54,711 nucleotides of DNA from Candidatus Zixiibacteriota bacterium (GCA_024280215.1 JAJRQO010000010.1:1-54711); one strand, 5' to 3'. Positions 24,169 to 33,550 are shown, numbered from the stretch's first letter. Notes: a model not told the origin generated them from the letters alone. Numbers and translations are program-made.

Positions 24169-25266
24169 TTATAGATTTTTTTCGAGATAGGAGACTATAC
24201 GTTGAGCAGTTGCTCCATCCCAAAACTTTGGCACAGCAGATTGCTTGTAGTTGCCATTTAAAATTTCATCAATTTTCTCATTGAGAAAACCGATATCTTC
24301 ACCGCAAAGCGTGTTACTTCCGATAGAAATAGTCTCTGGCTGTTCGGTATTAGAGCGAATGGTCAGACACGGAATTTTTAGATATGTAGTGTCGCCTTGG
24401 ATACCACCGCTATCGGTAATGACAAATTTTGAATATGCAAGTAATGCAAGAAAATCAATATACCCGAGTGGCTCAATCAAATGAAATGAATCTGATTGGA
24501 TGAGAGATTGTAGTTCAAATTTTTCAATCATCTTGAGAGTTCTTGGATGACATGGAAAAACAACATCTATTTTTTTACTGAGTTCAACAAGTAGAGCCAA
24601 ATATTTCGTCAACCGTTCTTTATTATCAACATTTGACGGGCGGTGCATCGTTACGGCGACATATTTTTTTTCTATCAGAGAATTATCAGAAATAACTTTA
24701 GAGTCTGAAAGTTTAGAAAGATTTTGTTTTAACGAATCAATCATGATATTTCCGACCATTATTACATGCTTTTTGTCGATTCCCTCATTTACAAGATTAT
24801 CAACTCCCGCCTGTTCGGTGACAAAATGAAAATCAGCAAGACGATCGGTTACAATACGGTTTATTTCTTCGGGCATCCTATTATCAAAAGAACGAAGCCC
24901 TGCCTCAACATGGGCAAGTTTAATTCCAAGTTTTGCGGTGACAACCGCTGTTGCCAAAGTCGAGTTTATATCGCCAAAAACAATGACCACATCAGGTGCG
25001 AGATTAATAAGTTCTTTTTCTAATGCGACCATGACATTGGCAGTTTGCTCTGCGTGGGAACCAGAACCAACTCCAAGATAGATATCAGATTTTGGAATAT
25101 TCAGATCTTCAAAAAAAAGTTGCGAAAGATTGTAGTCATAATGCTGACCTGTATGAATAAGAGTAATCTCAAACTGGGCTGATTCTCGCAACATGGCATG
25201 AATCAGCGGAGCGGCTTTCATAAAATTTGGTCTGGCACCAACAACTAAAACAGCATGTTTTTTCAT
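24169..25266 (-). CDS. wecB: UDP-N-acetylglucosamine 2-epimerase
   Basis: 365 residues, the normal length. The enzyme interconverts UDP-GlcNAc and UDP-ManNAc for surface polysaccharide synthesis in the cytosol. Motifs seen: VVGARPNFMKAAPLIHAM at the start, HTGQHYDYNLSQLFFEDL, HVEAGLRSFDNRMPEEINRIVTDR (catalytic acids, residues about 118-140), VTMHRPSNVDN and the UDP-contact ITDSGGIQGDTTY; the usual EE after GGIQ is GD here. It follows the glycosyltransferase gene by 87 bases, forming a small glycan cluster. Confidence 0.93.
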   Translation of the reverse strand: MKKHAVLVVGARPNFMKAAPLIHAMLRESAQFEITLIHTGQHYDYNLSQLFFEDLNIPKSDIYLGVGSGSHAEQTANVMVALEKELINLAPDVVIVFGDINSTLATAVVTAKLGIKLAHVEAGLRSFDNRMPEEINRIVTDRLADFHFVTEQAGVDNLVNEGIDKKHVIMVGNIMIDSLKQNLSKLSDSKVISDNSLIEKKYVAVTMHRPSNVDNKERLTKYLALLVELSKKIDVVFPCHPRTLKMIEKFELQSLIQSDSFHLIEPLGYIDFLALLAYSKFVITDSGGIQGDTTYLKIPCLTIRSNTEQPETISIGSNTLCGEDIGFLNEKIDEILNGNYKQSAVPKFWDGATAQRIVSYLEKNL

Positions 25267-25353
25267 ATAAAAGAAAGTTACCTGTTTGTGAAATTATACA
25301 TATCAAAATATCAGAGTAGAAAATAGAGGATTTAAAAGAGAAAGCAATCTTTT

Positions 25354-26571
25354 TTATAATACTTTTTCATCTAAAAAAACAAGATACTTGCCAGCCCAAA
25401 TCTCACGAGAGTGGAATTTTTTAACATGCTCTGAATATTGACGACCCAAAGTAGCTCCATCAATTTGTTCAGATTTGAGTTCTAAGATAAGTTCAGTTAG
25501 ACGATTGACATCTTCGCAATGATAGGACAATGCTCCCCCAGCTTTTTGTAACTCATCAACAGCCTCGCCACCTGTTGAACCATAAATAATTGGTTTGCCA
25601 GAAGCCATATATTCAAAGAGTTTACTTGGTAATGAACCTTTGGTAACTGGAACATCTTTCATAGAGTGTACTAAGACATTTCCTGCTTGTAAGAAAAATG
25701 GTATAGATTCAAGCGGCTGTACACCGACAAATTCTACATTTTTTAGTCCGTAATCACGCACCATCCCTTCGAGTACTTCCTTCTTTTGTCCATCACCGAT
25801 AAAGGTAAACAAAATATCAGGTTGGTCGTGCAACTGACGAGCAGATTCGACAAATGTCTCAAGTGAGTGAGCCCATCCGAGCGTCCCAGAGTAAATAACT
25901 AAAAATTTATTTTCCCAACCAAATTTCTGACGAATACCATTTGAACTGGCATTGATAAATTCGGCTCCAACTCCAGATTTGATAGTGACAATCTTATCAG
26001 GATCATTGGTTACTTTTGTAAGAAAAGTTGTAATACCTTCTGTAACGCCAACAATTTTATCCGCTTTTCTATACATTGTATGCATATATTTTTTGAGCAT
26101 TCTGGTAAAAAGAGAGCGATTGAGGTTTCCAAAATCTTCAGAAGATTCAGGTTGTAAATCTCTGATTTCCAAAACAAATTTACATTTTTTCAATTTACTC
26201 AAAATCCATCCAATAAGAGGAGTAGTAATCGGCGGTGATGAAGCAATTAGCATGTCAAATTTACCAGTAACTCGGAATGAGTTAATAATAGTCGTAATTA
26301 GAAATATGATAAACCCAAGCATTCTTTTTTTGGGTTGACTGTTTGAAGCAGGTAAAACCCAACTGCGATATACCTTTACGCCATCCATGACTTCATAATC
26401 AAAGAATTTACCCCTATATTTAGGCGGAACTATCCCATCAGGGTAGTTCGGAATCGCCGTTAAAACAGAGACATCGTGTCCTTGACGTACAAAATACCTG
26501 GCAAATTCGAATATTCGCCTGACTGCTCCCCGTTCAGGAGGAAAATGTTGAGTTACAAATAAAATCTTCAT
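25354..26571 (-). CDS. GT4-family glycosyltransferase (WbuB-like)
   Basis: 405 residues with the GT-B fold. The N-terminal domain begins ILFVTQHFPPERGAVRRIFEFARY, typical of WbuB/WcaI-like enzymes, and contains LEIRDLQPESSEDFGN. The C-terminal domain has FLVIYSGTLGWAHSLET, the FIGDGQKKEVLE segment, VSMK-type HSMKDVPVTKGSLPSKLFEYMASGKPII and the catalytic-region acids in GSLPSKLFEY. It probably transfers a sugar to a lipid-linked O-antigen or capsule precursor. Its neighbour wecB supplies UDP-ManNAc-type donors. Confidence 0.88.
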   Translation of the reverse strand: MKILFVTQHFPPERGAVRRIFEFARYFVRQGHDVSVLTAIPNYPDGIVPPKYRGKFFDYEVMDGVKVYRSWVLPASNSQPKKRMLGFIIFLITTIINSFRVTGKFDMLIASSPPITTPLIGWILSKLKKCKFVLEIRDLQPESSEDFGNLNRSLFTRMLKKYMHTMYRKADKIVGVTEGITTFLTKVTNDPDKIVTIKSGVGAEFINASSNGIRQKFGWENKFLVIYSGTLGWAHSLETFVESARQLHDQPDILFTFIGDGQKKEVLEGMVRDYGLKNVEFVGVQPLESIPFFLQAGNVLVHSMKDVPVTKGSLPSKLFEYMASGKPIIYGSTGGEAVDELQKAGGALSYHCEDVNRLTELILELKSEQIDGATLGRQYSEHVKKFHSREIWAGKYLVFLDEKVL

Positions 26572-26765
26572 ATATATTTCACCATCTAAATTCTACGTAA
26601 AATAAGGCATATTGGCAAGGGCTTTTTCAGCTTTTACGTTCTTTGTAATAAACTATCTATAAATGCTTGACTATAATTGAATTAGTGTATATTTTCACAA
26701 AGTAAGGACATAATGATGATTATAATTGTATAAGGTATAACTAAAACAACTGAGAGGTAGTTATT

Positions 26766-27263
26766 ATGCGTAAAGTTTCAATTTTAGTTTTAATGTTCAT
26801 GGCTTTAATGGCAAGTTCTGTATTCGCATCAGATGCCAAAAAAGACCACGCGTATGTAGGTGTAAAAAAATGTAAAACATGTCATAAAGCTCAATTTAAG
26901 TCATGGAGCGAAACAGGTCATGCCAAAGCATTTGACTTGCTTTCTGCTGAAGAACAAAAAGATCCAAAATGTGTAGGTTGTCATTCAACTGGTACAACAG
27001 CAAAAGGTGTTTTCTTAGAAGGCGTCCAATGTGAAGCTTGTCATGGTGGTGGTAAAGATTTCAAATCATCAAAAATCATGAGTAAGAAAAAATGGAAAGC
27101 TGATCCAGAAGCACACAAGAAAATGGCTATTGAAGCTGGTTTGATTTATCCAAAAGAAGAAAATTGTGTTCGTTGTCATACTAAAGAAGGTAATACAAAT
27201 TTCAAAGAATTCAAATTTGCTGAACGCAAAGAATTAGTTCACCCAGTACCAGCAAAAAAATAA
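26766..27263 (+). CDS. Exported tetraheme cytochrome c (c554-like)
   Basis: 165 residues with a Sec signal (MRKVSILVLMFMALMASSVFA). Four CxxCH heme sites: CKTCH (36-40), CVGCH (69-73), CEACH (89-93) and CVRCH (134-138). The spacing and the YVGVKKCKTCH-x7-WSETGHAKAF start match the cytochrome c554 / multiheme c-type family, where His residues outside the motifs (for example GHAKAF) serve as distal ligands. The protein should act in the periplasm as an electron carrier or small-molecule reductase. A GAGG site precedes the ATG; TTGACT (26667) and TATATT (26688) are a possible but closely spaced promoter. The mature protein is lysine-rich. Confidence 0.9.
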   Translation: MRKVSILVLMFMALMASSVFASDAKKDHAYVGVKKCKTCHKAQFKSWSETGHAKAFDLLSAEEQKDPKCVGCHSTGTTAKGVFLEGVQCEACHGGGKDFKSSKIMSKKKWKADPEAHKKMAIEAGLIYPKEENCVRCHTKEGNTNFKEFKFAERKELVHPVPAKK

Positions 27264-27280
27264 ATTATTAGATTATATAG

Positions 27281-27314
27281 AAAAAACCGTTCATAAATAT
27301 GAACGGTTTTTTTT
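27281..27314. terminator. Intrinsic terminator after the cytochrome gene
   Basis: AAAAAACCGTTCAT-aaat-ATGAACGGTTTTTTTT: 14-bp perfect arms including the A/T runs. Confidence 0.9.
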
Positions 27315-27371
27315 GTGCAATAACTTAAACAAAATTCAATACATCCGCATCATAACCTCCCCAAGTAATAG

Positions 27372-27400
27372 TTGACAATTTGTGTCGCCTTTTATATCTT
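27372..27400 (+). promoter_or_regulatory. Candidate sigma70-type promoter for the globin gene
   Basis: TTGACA (27372-27377), 17 bases, TATCTT (27395-27400), about 85 bases upstream of the ATG at 27487. The globin therefore appears to be transcribed separately from the cytochrome. Confidence 0.5.
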
Positions 27401-27486
27401 TTATTAGTATTTTATCCTCTCGCAGAAAAGTAATATAAAAATAGAAGTGTGGTAAATCATTAATTTTTCAATGAAAGAGAATTAAA

Positions 27487-27966
27487 ATGAGGAAAAAATT
27501 AATAATCAGAAACGTATTACTCATGTTTGTATTGTGTAGTCTATTCTTTGTATCTGTTATTTCAGCAGAAGATGCTACTGAACAAGCTGACGTATCATTG
27601 TATGAACGTTTAGGTGGCGTATATGCTATCGCATCTGTTGTGGATGAGCTTATAGATCGACTTGAAGTAAATGATGTTTTGAATGCAAATCCAATACTCG
27701 ATAAAGCTCGTACAGAAGTTCCAAAAGCAGGAATTAAATTTAGATTAACAGCTATGCTTTGTCAAGCTACAGGCGGTCCAGAAGTATATCATGGTCGTTC
27801 TATGAAAGAGTCTCACTCACATCTTAATATTTCAAATGCGGAATGGGACGAAATGGTAAAGGTCTTTTCAAAATTATTAAATGATTTTAAAGTTCCTGAA
27901 AAAGAACAAGGCGAATTGTTTGCATTGATTGGTCCAACAAAAGCCGATATTGTTACAAAAAAATAA
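27487..27966 (+). CDS. Exported group 1 truncated hemoglobin-like protein
   Basis: 159 residues. A basic, hydrophobic leader (KKLIIRNVLLMFVLCSLFFVSVISA) should direct export, which is unusual because truncated globins are mostly cytosolic. From residue 37 the globin reads SLYERLGGVYAIASVVDELIDRL, then TGGPEVYHGRSMKESHSHLNIS with the probable heme-ligating His110 aligned to the family pattern GxSMKxAHxxLxI, then a final helix pair. Typical roles of the family are nitric oxide or oxygen binding. The gene lies right behind a periplasmic tetraheme cytochrome that could be its electron donor; each gene has its own terminator. Confidence 0.85.
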   Translation: MRKKLIIRNVLLMFVLCSLFFVSVISAEDATEQADVSLYERLGGVYAIASVVDELIDRLEVNDVLNANPILDKARTEVPKAGIKFRLTAMLCQATGGPEVYHGRSMKESHSHLNISNAEWDEMVKVFSKLLNDFKVPEKEQGELFALIGPTKADIVTKK

Positions 27967-27981
27967 ATTATTTTTTTATAT

Positions 27982-28012
27982 AAAAAAAGCCCGCTTAGGC
28001 GGGCTTTTTTTT
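27982..28012. terminator. Intrinsic terminator after the globin gene
   Basis: AGCCCGC-ttag-GCGGGCT with A- and T-runs on either side; it can also end the minus-strand operon whose last gene stops at 28034. Confidence 0.92.
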
Positions 28013-28033
28013 GCAATAATATATTTATGAATC

Positions 28034-28582
28034 TTATTCAAATGAAAATGTTCGCACCGACACCCATCTAAAATTCGCAAGTGGAGTTACCAAGTCTAAG
28101 GCAGTTGCCTGAAATGTTTCGTTTGGTAAATACGATGCGATAGCATCTTTGACTGTTTCAACACGATGTGTTGAGATTTCTCTGGCAAGAGTAGCATGCG
28201 GAACAAAATTTTTATGAGGGATAGCAATGCCAAGCTCAGCATACAAATTGATATACAGCTCTCTCAAATGTAAATTATCTTTTACTTGCCAATAAATCAC
28301 AGGCGACTGTGGATAAAAATCTGAAATAGAATCAAGCTTTATATCTATCGGTTTATACCCTTTGATAATAGAATTTACCGTTGTCGACAATTCATCTAAA
28401 GTTTTTTCAGTATAAAATGGAAAGACCAATGTTATATGTGATGCAACTTGATTATATACTGGATCATATTTTTCCCGAAAGGGTTGAATAATCTGATCTA
28501 AGTTAAATGGTAAATATGTTATGATAGCATATTCTGTTTTTCTGCGATTGATAAAATCATCTTCAAATGAAAACTTTGACAT
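28034..28582 (-). CDS. 2'-5' RNA ligase/cyclic phosphodiesterase-fold protein
   Basis: 182 residues of the 2H phosphoesterase superfamily. Both HxT/S catalytic motifs are present: ASHITLVFPF in the first half and FVPHATLAR in the second, with about 80 residues between, as expected. Members open 2',3'-cyclic phosphates or join RNA ends; the natural substrate here is unknown. It is the last gene of the six-gene minus-strand operon, 11 bases behind the OmpA gene, an odd companion for cell-wall genes. A GGGAAAA site precedes the ATG. Confidence 0.8.
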   Translation of the reverse strand: MSKFSFEDDFINRRKTEYAIITYLPFNLDQIIQPFREKYDPVYNQVASHITLVFPFYTEKTLDELSTTVNSIIKGYKPIDIKLDSISDFYPQSPVIYWQVKDNLHLRELYINLYAELGIAIPHKNFVPHATLAREISTHRVETVKDAIASYLPNETFQATALDLVTPLANFRWVSVRTFSFE

Positions 28583-28593
28583 TTTTTCCCGTT

Positions 28594-30045
28594 CTATTTA
28601 TAAAACATAATTTCTATACGTCGGTTTTTTGCTCTACCTGCTGAAGTCTTATTAGATTCAACAAAATTTGTTTCACCTAATCCAAAAACTTTTATACGGT
28701 CAGCATCAATTCCTAAACCAACTAAATAGTCTCTCACTCTTCTTGCTCTTTTTTCTGATAGTTTTTTATTCGCAACAGTCGTACCAATATTATCAGTATA
28801 GCCAGAAATATCAAATCGGACATCTTTGACAAAATTAAGTATCCGAGATAAATCCTTTAAACGTTTTCTATTGTTTGGATCGACTTCAAATGAACCCGGT
28901 AGATAATCAATATTTAAGACTAATGTCTTAGATAAAATAGTTAAATCAATACAGCCGTTTTTATCAACATCAACGCCAAACAATGTGTTCGGACAATCAT
29001 CGAGCCCATCAGGAACCGAATCACCGTCGGAGTCAACAGGACAGCCACTCTCATCAACATGAGCACCTTTTTTATTATTTGGACAATTATCTAAATAGTC
29101 AGCGATTCCATCAAAGTCTGAATCTATCGGACAACCATTGATATCAACTGCACCGTACGCGGCACGATTAGTACCAGGGCAATGGTCCAACCCATCTGGA
29201 ACCGAGTCACCATCGGAATCTATCGGACAACCTTTTTTATCAACCATAGCTCCCGAAGCGGTCTCTGGACATTTATCTTTAGAGTCAGAAACACCATCAC
29301 CATCGGAGTCTATACCTGACCTTTTTTTACTAACAACAATTTGAGCTGGTTGCCGCCATGTTTCATCTGATTTCCAATTTGTTTTTTTAAAGCCACCAAA
29401 CAAAAATTTCAACGATGCAAAAACTGAAAGTTGTTGTTTGTTTCTTTGAATTTTCACGACGGGGTCAAACTCTGCTCCGCCACCTGAAAGGTAATCATAG
29501 GCTATATCAGTTGAAAATGTCCATTTCGATGAAAGATTATAGTTAATACCAAGTGCTGATGAAAAGATAAGTTCCGAAGCATCATAGTCAACTTGGTCAT
29601 CATGCAGACCTGTAACATTTAAAATTGTATCTGTGGCAGGGTCACGTACGTCCCAATTAAGAAGACCTACTCCAACTCCTAATTGTAAATTAATTTTTGC
29701 ATCAGGATTATTAAGAGACCGATACATCATTACTGAATAACGTGACGCTTTCCATTGTTGGGTCGCATTAAGCGGAGAACCGTTAAAATCAAACGATGAG
29801 TTTTTTGTACTGTCATTATAATTTTCGTGAGTTGTGTATCCAAATTCAAAGATATAATTGCGATGGAAATGATAACCAAAAATTCCACCAACAGTTTTTT
29901 CAAATGGCATCGTCAATGTATCAGCAGTCGCTCCCATAGGGTGTGACATCCCTCCACGCAACCCAATATAATACGTATAGTCATATCCATAAGAATATGA
30001 ACTACATAGTAGCAAAAGACTCAGTATGTATAATAATTTTTTCAT
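28594..30045 (-). CDS. OmpA-family outer membrane protein with thrombospondin type-3 repeats
   Basis: 483 residues. Signal peptide MKKLLYILSLLLLCSSYSYG, then an eight-strand-type beta-barrel domain (to about 210). From about 245 to 365 there are four calcium-binding repeats of the form DSDGDxVxDxxDxCPxTxxGAxVDxxGCP. The end (about 380-483) is a peptidoglycan-binding OmpA domain with FDISGYTDNIGTTVANKKLSEKRARRVRDYL cut into its usual motifs and ending GRAKNRRIEIMFYK. It anchors the outer membrane to the wall. It starts 2 bases after the SpoIID-like gene, which places it firmly among wall-turnover genes. Confidence 0.92.
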   Translation of the reverse strand: MKKLLYILSLLLLCSSYSYGYDYTYYIGLRGGMSHPMGATADTLTMPFEKTVGGIFGYHFHRNYIFEFGYTTHENYNDSTKNSSFDFNGSPLNATQQWKASRYSVMMYRSLNNPDAKINLQLGVGVGLLNWDVRDPATDTILNVTGLHDDQVDYDASELIFSSALGINYNLSSKWTFSTDIAYDYLSGGGAEFDPVVKIQRNKQQLSVFASLKFLFGGFKKTNWKSDETWRQPAQIVVSKKRSGIDSDGDGVSDSKDKCPETASGAMVDKKGCPIDSDGDSVPDGLDHCPGTNRAAYGAVDINGCPIDSDFDGIADYLDNCPNNKKGAHVDESGCPVDSDGDSVPDGLDDCPNTLFGVDVDKNGCIDLTILSKTLVLNIDYLPGSFEVDPNNRKRLKDLSRILNFVKDVRFDISGYTDNIGTTVANKKLSEKRARRVRDYLVGLGIDADRIKVFGLGETNFVESNKTSAGRAKNRRIEIMFYK

Positions 30046-30047
30046 AG

Positions 30048-31307
30048 TTAATATAATTTTTTTATCTCTACGTCAGTATAGTAACGTTTTAAAATATTTT
30101 CAAATGTCCAACCTTGGCGTGACAAACCAATTGCCCCGCATTGGCACATGCCAACTCCGTGTCCATACCCTTTTCCTTCAAAAGTAACTGCCTCAACGTA
30201 ACCATCAGCAGCTCTGGTAATATGCACATCAAAATTATCAGATGGAAGAATTAAATCTGGGTTTGATGTACGCCCTAAAACCCATCTGATACGATCTTTC
30301 TTAAACCGATAAATATCATTTTCGGTGGTAACTTTCATTACTGAAACTCGTCCACCTGGGGTACGTCCGACAATTTTAATATCTTTAATTTTTTCAATAC
30401 GTAAATCTTTCCCACGATCAGATGACAAATACTGTTCAATTCTATTTCTTATTTGTTGTTCGGTAAAGTGTTCTTTCCATCTAAAATATTTTGACCAAGA
30501 ACAGGCGTCATCATCTTTTACCGCTTTTAAGTATGGTGATTCTTTGCGATCCCATACCTGTTCGATATTATCTGTCATTCCACCACAGGTTGAATGGTAA
30601 TATACCGTCACATATTTATCCTGACTATATAAAACCTGTCCCGCGGTTTCATCAATCGCTCTATTAACAAGTTTGAGCTCAACTGATGCTCCACCATAGA
30701 CCTGATCGATAATTGATGATTTCATATCGTAAGGTTGATTGGCATATTGCTTAAGATGTGCCATTGCGTATGTACGAGCGGCGACTGCCTGTGCTTTGAC
30801 CGCTTCAATTTCTGATTCTTTACGGGGACCAAGCTCAGGAGGAACCACTCCACGGAGATAGTCTTCCATATAGATAATATTAATCAATTTGACATTACCA
30901 CCATCAGGAAGAAATTTTAGAATGCCTCTATATTTTTTCTTTAAGGCAATCAGTTTGTTGTCTGTCCCACGAGGTAAAATATTTATTTCATCAAGACGGT
31001 CAGCAATTAAATTACCTTTGTGATTGATGACTTTTACAAAATTTCCTTGGTTGCTTATTTTTACTGGTTGTGCAGCATAAAAAATTGACTGCTCACCATC
31101 TTTGAGACATTCTATGGCAAATGATTCTTCAGCCGTAATTGAAAATTCAGACTTGTTTTCTTCAAGCAAAACACGCACAAAAGGAATACGGATATATTCA
31201 CCATTTTTTTCTTCTTGTAGCCCTGGGACTCTGGCACAACTCCACACCAATGCCATCAAGCCAAAAATTGTTCCAACCCGAGCAAAATATTTTAATGCTT
31301 TATCCAA
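30048..31307 (-). CDS. SpoIID/LytB-domain lipoprotein
   Basis: 419 residues. The start is TTG at 31307 with AAAGGAA seven bases before; it gives a lipoprotein signal ending VWSC (Cys24). The SpoIID domain occupies about 135-400: YLRGVVPPELGPRKESEIEAVKAQAVAARTYAMAH, cut here into its hallmarks, then VYYHSTCGGMTDNIEQVW and GYGHGVGMCQCGAIGL. Spore-type SpoIID is a lytic transglycosylase on peptide-free glycan strands; members in non-sporulating Gram-negatives probably do similar wall trimming. Lipid anchoring puts it in the periplasm, where it would feed NagZ and AnmK of the same operon with wall fragments. Confidence 0.9.
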   Translation of the reverse strand: MDKALKYFARVGTIFGLMALVWSCARVPGLQEEKNGEYIRIPFVRVLLEENKSEFSITAEESFAIECLKDGEQSIFYAAQPVKISNQGNFVKVINHKGNLIADRLDEINILPRGTDNKLIALKKKYRGILKFLPDGGNVKLINIIYMEDYLRGVVPPELGPRKESEIEAVKAQAVAARTYAMAHLKQYANQPYDMKSSIIDQVYGGASVELKLVNRAIDETAGQVLYSQDKYVTVYYHSTCGGMTDNIEQVWDRKESPYLKAVKDDDACSWSKYFRWKEHFTEQQIRNRIEQYLSSDRGKDLRIEKIKDIKIVGRTPGGRVSVMKVTTENDIYRFKKDRIRWVLGRTSNPDLILPSDNFDVHITRAADGYVEAVTFEGKGYGHGVGMCQCGAIGLSRQGWTFENILKRYYTDVEIKKLY

Positions 31308-31319
31308 GATGATTCCTTT

Positions 31320-32495
31320 CTACACTACTTGAGGCGGTAGATTTATTTTTCCGTATACCAAATTCTTATTATTATTTAGAGATGGAAGAGCTTTGCCAAA
31401 CAAGCTCGCTTCGCCCATCACCGCATATGCGGTCGCTTCGACAAAATCACCATCAATACCTTCGGTATCTATATTTTCAATCTGACAAGTCGGAAGATAC
31501 TGCTGTAATCTTTCAACTAAGAAGATGTTCTTTCTTCCACCTCCCGTCAAATATAACTTTTGAATATTTTCAGATTTTATAAGTCGTTTAATTGAATAAA
31601 ATATTGAAATAGCTGTAAATTCAATAACCGTCGCAACCATATCAGCACTTGAAAGTTTTAATTTTTTGCCCTGATGTACCATTTTTTCTGCCAATTTAAG
31701 TCCATAAAGCTCACGCCCAGTTGATTTTTCTTTTTTTGTCCCAAATAAGACAGCAGTAAAATAAGAGAGCAGACTTTGAGATATAGAGCCGGAACGAGCG
31801 ATTGAGCCGTTTTTATCATACGGTTTATTATATAACTTTTGCATAAGTAAATCAGAGAGAACATTCCCTGGGCCGCAATCCTGAGCAGACATCATCTTAT
31901 TTGATAATTTTTGTGGTAAATAAAAATAATTTGACATACCGCCAATATTAATTATCAGTTTTGAATCTTTAGAAGAAGCAAATAGTTGATACATCGCCCC
32001 TGTTGTAATTGGAGCCCCTTCACCACCTGCAACAATATCGGCTTGTCTAAAGTCTGAGACAACAGGAAGATTACACAATTGTGCGATATGTTCGGCTGAG
32101 CCAATTTGAAAGGTACCATTTACATTCATACCAAAACGTTTAACTTTTTTGGGAAGATGTCTGATTGTCTGGCCATGTGATGCGACCGCATCAACAATCA
32201 AATTTTTCTTTTTTAAATTAGTTATATAACTTTTAAGTGCTTTGCTATAAAACTTACCCAAGATATGATTAAGATAGATAATTTCATCAACAGATGGTTT
32301 TGGGCTATCGCAGATTGAAAGGATGGCATCTTTTAAGTCTTGCGGATATTTCTTTTCTTTACCACAGACAAACTTTGTGCTACAGCTCTCCCCTTTACGA
32401 TGGCATGCGACCAGTGCCATATCGAGTGCATCGGCTGAAGTTCCTGAGTTGAGACCAATTATCAGGTTCTTTTTTTTTCTTAAAATGTTTATCAT
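31320..32495 (-). CDS. anmK: Anhydro-N-acetylmuramic acid kinase
   Basis: 391 residues. AnmK hydrolyses the 1,6-anhydro ring of recycled anhMurNAc and phosphorylates it to MurNAc-6-phosphate in the cytosol. The N-terminal nucleotide loop reads GLNSGTSADALDMALV; the usual form is GLMSGTSxDGxD, so Met is Asn and Gly is Ala here. HGQTIRHLP, SDFRQADIVAGGEGAPI (catalytic Asp) and LTGGGRKNIFL are all present. It lies 13 bases behind nagZ and 12 before the SpoIID-like gene, a direct pathway cluster. Confidence 0.93.
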   Translation of the reverse strand: MINILRKKKNLIIGLNSGTSADALDMALVACHRKGESCSTKFVCGKEKKYPQDLKDAILSICDSPKPSVDEIIYLNHILGKFYSKALKSYITNLKKKNLIVDAVASHGQTIRHLPKKVKRFGMNVNGTFQIGSAEHIAQLCNLPVVSDFRQADIVAGGEGAPITTGAMYQLFASSKDSKLIINIGGMSNYFYLPQKLSNKMMSAQDCGPGNVLSDLLMQKLYNKPYDKNGSIARSGSISQSLLSYFTAVLFGTKKEKSTGRELYGLKLAEKMVHQGKKLKLSSADMVATVIEFTAISIFYSIKRLIKSENIQKLYLTGGGRKNIFLVERLQQYLPTCQIENIDTEGIDGDFVEATAYAVMGEASLFGKALPSLNNNKNLVYGKINLPPQVV

Positions 32496-32508
32496 TTTCT
32501 ATAGTATA

Positions 32509-33507
32509 TTAAAACAAAACGGAATTTGCTATCTTGAACTTTAAAGCAGAAATCCTCTCAAGCGATTTTTTTATACGCTCTTCCGATATTTCACCACGCT
32601 TATACGCACCACGAAAATGTTCAAACGCTTCCATCGCAGAATCAGTATTCTGCCCAAACAATAACAAATCATGCCCGGCAAGAAATGCTTTGATAGTTCG
32701 TTCGCCAATTTCACCTAAGCAATCTGCTCCTTGCATTTGTAAATCATCGGTAATAACAACACCGTTAAATAAAAGCCTTTGCCTGAGAAGCCGCTCAACT
32801 ATAACCTGCGAACCAGTCGCGATTTCACTGTCAAATTTTGGAAGTTTGATATGAGTTGTCATTACCATATCAGCACCTGATGCGATTCCTTTTTCAAAGA
32901 CAATCCGTTCACGTTGTTCCCATGTCGATTCGTCATAGGAACTCACAGTTGTCTCTTTGTGCGGGTCAATCGCAGCAGCACCAAGCCCGGGAAAATGTTT
33001 TAAACAAGAAAGAACACGAGATTTTTTTGCGATTGTAACCGCTTTTGTAATAAAAGGTACAACCTCATCGGCAGTTTTACCAAAACATCGTCCATCCAAA
33101 CAACTGTTGCTATCATTGACAAAAATATCACAAACAGGAGCAAGATTCATATTCACACCAAGTGATTCGAGATATAGCATAGAACGGGAATAATCATCAG
33201 AAAAACGAGAGAGGCCATATGACTCAGCATATGTTTTAGCAGATGCTATTTCAACAGGTGAACCAAAAATTCGGCAGACCCGTCCACCCTCTTGGTCAAT
33301 TGCTATAAAAGGATGTTTGTCAGATGATGCGGTCGTAAGCAGTTCACAATTTTTCTGCACCTGTTCATGCGTCTTGCAATTATCCTTAAAAAGTATTGCA
33401 CCACCAATTTTTTCTTCTGAGAAAAAATTGAGAAATGATGACGGTGGCACTTCACCTTTGAAGCCGATAATAAATAATTGTCCGATTAGTTCATTTATTG
33501 TTTTCAT
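32509..33507 (-). CDS. nagZ: Beta-N-acetylhexosaminidase NagZ (GH3)
   Basis: 332 residues, single GH3 TIM-barrel as in NagZ. It removes GlcNAc from anhMurNAc-peptides during wall recycling. Seen are IGGAILFKDNC, FIAIDQEGGRVCR, the His/Asp general acid motif KHFPGLGAAAIDPHKETT (the usual second His is Leu, but D-P-H is kept), and the nucleophile Asp in GVVITDDLQMQG. No signal peptide, so it should be cytosolic, as in Proteobacteria. Product anhMurNAc is the substrate of the next gene product, AnmK. Its start lies 43 bases behind the GGDEF gene. Confidence 0.93.
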   Translation of the reverse strand: MKTINELIGQLFIIGFKGEVPPSSFLNFFSEEKIGGAILFKDNCKTHEQVQKNCELLTTASSDKHPFIAIDQEGGRVCRIFGSPVEIASAKTYAESYGLSRFSDDYSRSMLYLESLGVNMNLAPVCDIFVNDSNSCLDGRCFGKTADEVVPFITKAVTIAKKSRVLSCLKHFPGLGAAAIDPHKETTVSSYDESTWEQRERIVFEKGIASGADMVMTTHIKLPKFDSEIATGSQVIVERLLRQRLLFNGVVITDDLQMQGADCLGEIGERTIKAFLAGHDLLLFGQNTDSAMEAFEHFRGAYKRGEISEERIKKSLERISALKFKIANSVLF

Positions 33508-33550
33508 AATTTTCTTTATCTCTTATACGCATCTTAACATCTAAAGTCAA

